The notes under the pieces: model-generated | Databases searched by the model: none | What the model was told of the DNA's origin: nothing | Seen by the model: the letters and a program-made list of their open reading frames with translations, nothing else | Part shown: positions 59,365-64,000 of the stretch, in pieces | Layout of the letters: each line of letters begins with the position of its first letter | Numbering within the stretch: the stretch's first letter is position 1 | Position numbers and translations under genes: made by a program | DNA from: Ectobius pallidus | Lineage: Eukaryota > Arthropoda > Insecta > Blattodea > Ectobiidae | DNA length: 64,000 nt | Direction of reading: 5' to 3' | NCBI GenBank assembly: GCA_964059195.1 | Contig: CAXKWD010000001.1 | Coordinates: forward strand, 119,779,751 to 119,843,750

Positions 59365-59436
59365 TCCGGCACTGGGACTTGAACCCAGGACCTTTGGCTA
59401 TTCGCGCCAATGCTCTACCAACTGAGCTAAGCCGGA
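59365..59436 (-). tRNA. tRNA-like module 4
   Basis: Best-preserved acceptor (TCCGGCT with TGCCGGA, one inner mismatch) and the same cloverleaf as module 1. The anticodon loop GCGAATA again lacks U33. Consensus A and B boxes are intact. Confidence 0.55.
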
Positions 59437-59653
59437 GTTCAATTCTCTCCTATGACTGATTGCCCTAATGGTCTACCTCACAGACAGACAAGTTATGTCA
59501 TATGCAGTACTGTGAGGCACACTACTTAGTGATTTTTGTGACCGGGCTCCCACTGTTATTGTACAGTTAACATAGATATATAAGCATTCATGAAACCACA
59601 GAATTATTGTCTCTGTTGGACATTACATGAGAATACTGTCGGAGAAAAATTCC

Positions 59654-59725
59654 TCCGGCTTAGCTCAGTTGGTAGAGCATTGGCGCGAATAGCCAAAGGT
59701 CCTGGGTTCAAGTCCCAGTGCCGGA
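59654..59725 (+). tRNA. tRNA-like module 5 within a 30-bp fold-back
   Basis: Same sequence as module 4 in the opposite orientation. Its acceptor stem is continuous with inverted flanks ('agaatact...ggagaaaaattcctccggc' and inverse), so the predicted hairpin extends the acceptor stem to about 30 bp. Confidence 0.55.
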
Positions 59726-59780
59726 GGAATTTTTCTCCTATAGTATTCTCCTAGATGCAGTCTTGTATTCTTTACTTTAC

Positions 59781-60525
59781 ATGTCATGCTTTTGTTTAAT
59801 CAGTGACAGTTACAATTATGATATGCAGAAAATAAGTTATTTTTATAATCGATCTCCGAGTTACGCTCCAAATCGATTAATATAATTCTTTATATATTAT
59901 AATATAATACTTTAATTAATTCAATTTTTTTTCGGCATATTATTGGACGCATTTTTGTCTTATGTTTTAATATAGGTACTTTAATATTGTATTATTATTT
60001 TATTTTTAGCATTTTGTATTATGTATGATATCTATTGTATTTGTTTTCTGTAAATTCCTTTTAATGTATTTTGTCTTTATCCTGGTTGAGTGGAAGATAA
60101 GGCCCTATGGCCTTAACTCTGCCAGGCAAAATAAAACATTATTATTATTATTATTATTAAGTAGGGCTTCGGAAAAACAAAGGTCTAAAGTTTGATAAGC
60201 ATATGTGAAGGAATATGTGGGTAATGTAGGGTAGGCCTAATATGAACACTGCAAACAATATTGTTGTCATGAGAAATGAATTGCATTTGATGAGTATTTT
60301 CACAAATTAGGCCCCTAATTGGGCATTACTCCGGTACCAGTCAACCGACTTGGTCCAGAATCAATAGGCTTCCTCCCATGGACGTTATAAATGCGTACAT
60401 CAAGTTTCATAAAAGTCCGAAAAGCGTATTCGAGTTATCGCGCGTACAGACACACGGACGGACGGACGGACGGACAGACATTTCCCGTACACCAAACAAT
60501 CTCATAAAGTGCCACACTGTCACTT
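59781..60525 (-). repeat. Repeat family A, copy 4, with a LINE tail inserted
   Basis: The left part inversely matches copy 2 ('catgcttttgtttaatcag', 'aattatgatatgcagaaaat'). The right part has one ~150-bp unit, a GACG run and 'ctgtcactt'. Between about 59882 and 60165 lies a solo LINE 3' tail with 'ggttgagtggaagataaggc' and an (ATT)n end. Confidence 0.7.
60085..60165 (+). repeat. Solo LINE 3' tail
   Basis: 'ctggttgagtggaagataag' to 'gccaggcaaaataaaac' plus an (ATT)n tail is the inverse of the 3' UTR at 55705-55750. A severely 5'-truncated insertion. Confidence 0.65.
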
Positions 60526-60904
60526 AATAAGGGTAATACGCGGTTAAAAATCATCACATTTCACAATATCATTACTCTATTAGTCTTATAACTCTGCTTT
60601 AAACAATTATTTGAACGCCTACACGCCTTGAGTAGGGACTCACATGTTGTTAGTCACGTGTTGGCCTAGGGTGAGCGCCTTCCTGATTTTCCGGTTTGGC
60701 TACCTTGAAAGTTTGCATGCTATTTTCCTAAAAACATGTGCATGTGAAGGAATTCTTTATAACCAATTAAAAGCTTCGTTTTACAGCATTATCTATAGAC
60801 CTGCAATTCGTAGTAACATTAGGCCTGATGATGATGATGATGAGTGTTCTGCCCGAAGGCAGGTCCAGACCCTGGACGAAGCCATCTATCCTGTATTAAA
60901 TATT
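60526..60904. other. Intergenic; degraded repeat end
   Basis: 60825-60895 contains (ATG)n and 'gcccgaaggcaggtccagac', which looks like a fragment of a repeat adjoining the next SINE. No gene. Confidence 0.4.
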
Positions 60905-61105
60905 TTCCTATGATGACACTATGTCCCTGGGGTCGACTCAGCCTCTAACAGAAATGAGTACCAGGAGGAATCCTGGGGGTAAAGGCGGACGGTGCGTAAG
61001 GCCGACAACCTTACCACCTTCATGTGCCGATGTATAAAAATCTGGGAGCCTCAACCTCCCGGAACCCTCTGGGCCTCCATGGCATGTAATAGGGAACACT
61101 TTACT
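60905..61105 (+). repeat. SINE family B, third copy (body only)
   Basis: Matches 19899-20045 in inverse ('cctggggtcgactcagcc', 'aaccttaccaccttcatgtg', 'tgtaatagggaacac'). The tRNA-like head is missing. Confidence 0.7.
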
Positions 61106-62303
61106 TTTTTTACTTATCAGAATGCTTATTTACAGTATTTTACTCTCATTAGCGAATATTTTAAGAAGTTAAGTGTATCTAAGACACCATTAAAAAAAAT
61201 AAGTGTAATGTATCCACATGTTTTTTATGTGTTTTCTTTATCATAATTCATTTTAACGAATGTAACATAAGAACGTGCTTGCAACGAAGAAAACTATATT
61301 TCTTAATGACGCTAAAGTTTGAGTAGTCAGAATTAATTAGACCCTAAACTAGATTATGTCAACACCTCTTCAGCTTTGCCCATAATTTTTAATTGATGTA
61401 ATGTTTCATCTTAACGATCCAGTCATATGTTCTATGAATACGTAAAATGACATTAGGATATATTTAATGTATAAATATTAATTTAAACCAATAAAGTGAA
61501 CAATTCATAATAAACTACATCATTACTACAGCCACTGTCAAATTTATTCTAAAAATGTGTGCGACAATCTTACAAATAGATCCCAAAAATACTTTTACCT
61601 TATTAAATCCTTTCCTAAGTCTTAGCTTAACTGAAATTTCTTAGGCAAAATCTTATTTACACTTCACTGTAACCGGGATCAAAACCAGTGTTTATTTGAT
61701 ATTTCTGTCAGTTTTGTATTTTATGCAAATGTTTTGGGTGTTTTAATAAAGAATTATAGAAATTTAGACTATGCAAGACACATAATGAAAATGTGTTTTG
61801 ACCATAACCATAGACATAACAGTTTCAACACTAAACCTTTTCTTATAATCTGAACACACAGAAAAAAAAAACATAAAAACGGGACATTAAGAAATTAATT
61901 TAAAAAAGGGACTATTGCGTCCCGTTAAAGTTTTATCGGAACAATGGGACCAGATAATTAAAAAATGTACAATCCTGTTAAAACTGGGACGTGTGGTGAT
62001 CCTATATTAGAGCTAACTATGATTGTTCTGGGATTAAATAAATTTCTTGGTAATCGTATGTATCGGTGTAGTACAGAGCATAAGTCGTGGTAACTTTTTT
62101 TTTTCTCAAAGTAAGGCGGTGGCACAGTGACATGTTGTATAGTGCATTCTAGTGCACTGTATAGTACATTATAGCACAGATTCCACATGTATTCTCATAC
62201 TCTTTGACATGCCCTATTCGGTCTTTTTCCTAGCAGTACCGCTTTCCCATTCCGCTGCTTAGGCCCAAGAATCAGACAATGACTTAATCATTAAAGGCTG
62301 TCG
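61106..62303. other. Intergenic, nothing recognised
   Basis: AT-rich sequence with short direct words ('gtgcattctagtgcactgta' near 62140). No supported gene or repeat end. Confidence 0.4.
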
Positions 62304-62465
62304 ATGGTTAATGTGGATTTAGAACACACTATATCACTGGAGAATGTGGATATGTCATTTGATGCCAGTGAGACATATGGTTATACAGACAGAGGCGATG
62401 ATAATGCAGTTGTGAGTCAGGCAATGTGTATAATGGATGTGACAAGAAGCGAACAGCGTTCTTAG
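62304..62465 (+). CDS. Small acidic ORF of unknown status (53 codons)
   Basis: The ATG frame reads MVNVDLEHTISLENVDMSFD, then ASETYGYTDRGDDNAVVSQA and ends at TAG. It has more varied amino-acid use than chance frames in this AT-rich window, but no recognised family and no clear splice sites. Could be a relic exon or chance. Confidence 0.2.
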   Translation: MVNVDLEHTISLENVDMSFDASETYGYTDRGDDNAVVSQAMCIMDVTRSEQRS

Positions 62466-63178
62466 GTTAAAATTGCCTTTCTTCGAGATACAAAAGCGAG
62501 AGAATGCCACTCCGTTCCAAAATTTGAAGGTTTATAGGGTGGGTATGAATGGTTTCATACTCCCAACTACCGCAATAAAATCGTGCTGTCGTATATGAAT
62601 ATCATCCTACCTATTATGTGCGTTATACATCCATTCCTTTCTCTTCCCTTTCATTAAGTATATTTCAAAATTTCAAAAGAATCATTTTCAAAGAAAAACA
62701 TATCCCCCATACTTCGTGTGTGAATATATGGGTGTAGCCTATACTAACTAGGCCTATTTTATAAAAAAAAAATATGCTTGTCTTATTATTGTTCGTAGCC
62801 CAAGCCCAGGAAGTTCATATTGTGAGTTGTGCGGAACTCTCGATTCACTAATAAAACCATTATAATATTGTAGGCCAATGGATTAATGTAACTTATATGA
62901 GGTAATTCGCGAGAATAACGAATCAAGTAACGCTCCACCATTCCTTACTAATTATTGGTTCGTGGTCTAACTGGGAAGTACAGTGAAATTGCTGTGTTTG
63001 TGAATTATTCCGAATCAATGTAATCAATTTTGCATCCCCTTGCTACATGTCATTATCAATCGATTTTGGTTCTTATTTATGTAGTTTTATTTTCAAATTA
63101 ACCATTTAAGTATTTGTAGAAATCGATAAAACGTCCTGACTGAATTAGTAAAATGTGCAAACGCTAACCAGAACATTA
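62466..63178. other. Intergenic, nothing recognised
   Basis: AT-rich with no supported features. Confidence 0.35.
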
Positions 63179-63262
63179 ACCAACTCCGTGGCGCTTTATT
63201 CCTTGGCGGAACAAGGCCTACCATCTTCTTTGTACGACATTAGCAGATGGCAGAATTGAGGG
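63179..63262 (-). repeat. SINE-like fragment
   Basis: 'ctccgtggcgctttattcct' and 'aaggcctaccatc' resemble the segment at 19618-19660 of SINE family B. Short and diverged. The rest of the window to 64000 shows nothing recognised. Confidence 0.4.
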
Positions 63263-64000
63263 GGGATGTTGCAGCCAAAGATTTATAAATACACTGGATT
63301 GCTGACTGCGCGGTAGGAATTCGGTCCAGTCTGCTCGGGCGCTCCCCCCACCATCGAAGGGCAAGGCGCGTGGGCAGCTGCATTATTTTAAATGGCACAA
63401 TCCCTATGTTGTCGTTGTTTTATGCTCGCTCGAATTGCATATTGCATTATTTAAGTGGTATGAAGGTAAAAAAGGACAGACTACACTTATGTAGCAATCA
63501 TGTTTATTTTTACACATCACTAAACAAGATCAACTTCGTACATTTCTATCGAAACCCAAACTTCGTTGAAATAGCAGAGTTTGTTTTCTCTCTAGCTAAA
63601 TGACCGCAAACAATTTTAAGGAATAAATTTCCAATGCGCTTAATTTTTAGAGTAGGCCTAAGTGTCGTGTAGAGTAAGTTTCACCAAAGTTATTATTACC
63701 TACATGGCATTTAAATACTGAATCCTTAAAATGCATAGGCCTACATGTTTTTGTGACGATGAACTTGGTGTTAAGTTTACAAACTGGTATGACTGGTGAA
63801 ATACAATGCTCTACGTAAATTTTACAATTGTTATTACATTTTCAGATGCCCTTAACAATTTTCCTCTTGATACAAAATCTGTAAAGAGTGTGTATTACTA
63901 GGGTTCCCAGAAATATGAGGAAAAAATATGGGACATTTGGATCTGTGTTGAAAACAACAATACAATCCCAAGGCATTGGGTACCACATGTGAGTTTGCCC

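Larger units (their letters stand above)
59287..59747. mobile_element. Second tRNA-module composite with 13-bp direct repeats
   Basis: Flanked by CTCCTAGATGCAG at 59274-59286 and 59748-59760. It contains module 4 (-), the spacer shared with 47822-47950 in inverse, and module 5 (+). The internal segment 'gttggacattacatgagaat' occurs twice (59327 and 59615). The right-hand module sits inside an inverted repeat of its own 3' flank. Confidence 0.75.

Noticed and set aside
47577..59725. Calling the five tRNA-like modules functional tRNA-Phe genes
   Set aside because: Position gives anticodon GAA, but base 33 is C and base 37 is T in all copies, one lacks its acceptor stem, and all sit in mobile composites. 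A degenerated ancestor of another isotype is equally possible.

Overview
The window reads as nuclear DNA of an insect, most likely a cockroach or termite relative (Blattodea). That placement is an inference from three things: insect-type chemoreceptor exons, a takeout-family exon, and a dense layer of tRNA-derived SINEs, hAT/mariner MITEs, Helitrons and non-LTR retrotransposons in AT-rich sequence. No bacterial or organellar genes, rRNA genes or CRISPR arrays were seen.

Host genes. The main host locus is a gustatory receptor (GR) gene on the + strand. Three near-identical 897-nt first coding exons (9177-10073, 11672-12568, 13903-14799) lie in tandem. Each ends in a phase-0 donor. They are followed by one set of short phase-0 3' exons: 17305-17373, 17768-17857 and 20587-20646. 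The last exon encodes the GR C-terminal signature TYLIILIQFQ. Any of the three first exons joined to the common exons gives a 371-residue seven-helix receptor. The likely layout is therefore one gene with three alternative N-terminal exons and a shared C-terminus. A second host fragment is the terminal exon of a takeout/JHBP-like gene at 35439-35596 (+). Weaker exon-like pieces lie at 39251-39343 (-), 58686-58985 (-) and 62304-62465 (+).

Repeats, left to right. 1-1035 is a repeat with ~150-bp internal tandem units, found again at 17.9, 55.0 and 59.8 kb. 2203-2596 is a hAT-like MITE. 3810-8592 is a hAT-type element with a perfect 8-bp target duplication, split by a 3.8-kb 5'-truncated R1-like LINE. 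8676-14935 is the GR tandem array. 16171-17181 is another hAT MITE. 21308-24578 is a 3.3-kb hAT-type element with GTCTTG arrays at both ends and a SINE and a mariner nested inside. 31.3-34.4 kb is a nearly complete RTE-like LINE inserted in a minisatellite. 36.4-37.8 kb and 18.9-19.5 kb carry fragments of one further LINE family. 40.8-42.9 kb holds two small hAT MITEs and two LINE ends. 46.5-47.2 kb is a mariner remnant. 47.5-48.1 and 59.3-59.75 kb carry inverted, tRNA-containing composites flanked by 13-14-bp direct repeats. 50.6-53.8 kb is a large inverted repeat with a small Cys-rich coding remnant at its centre. 53832-54307 is a short Helitron. 55.7-58.7 kb is a Jockey/CR1-like LINE.

How it fits together. 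The GR gene is the only multi-exon functional unit visible. Most remaining sequence is mobile DNA, and its insertions lengthened the GR introns, supplied the (TTA)n tracts between first exons and separated the takeout exon from the rest of its gene. Coordinates were read by eye; repeat boundaries without target duplications are approximate.
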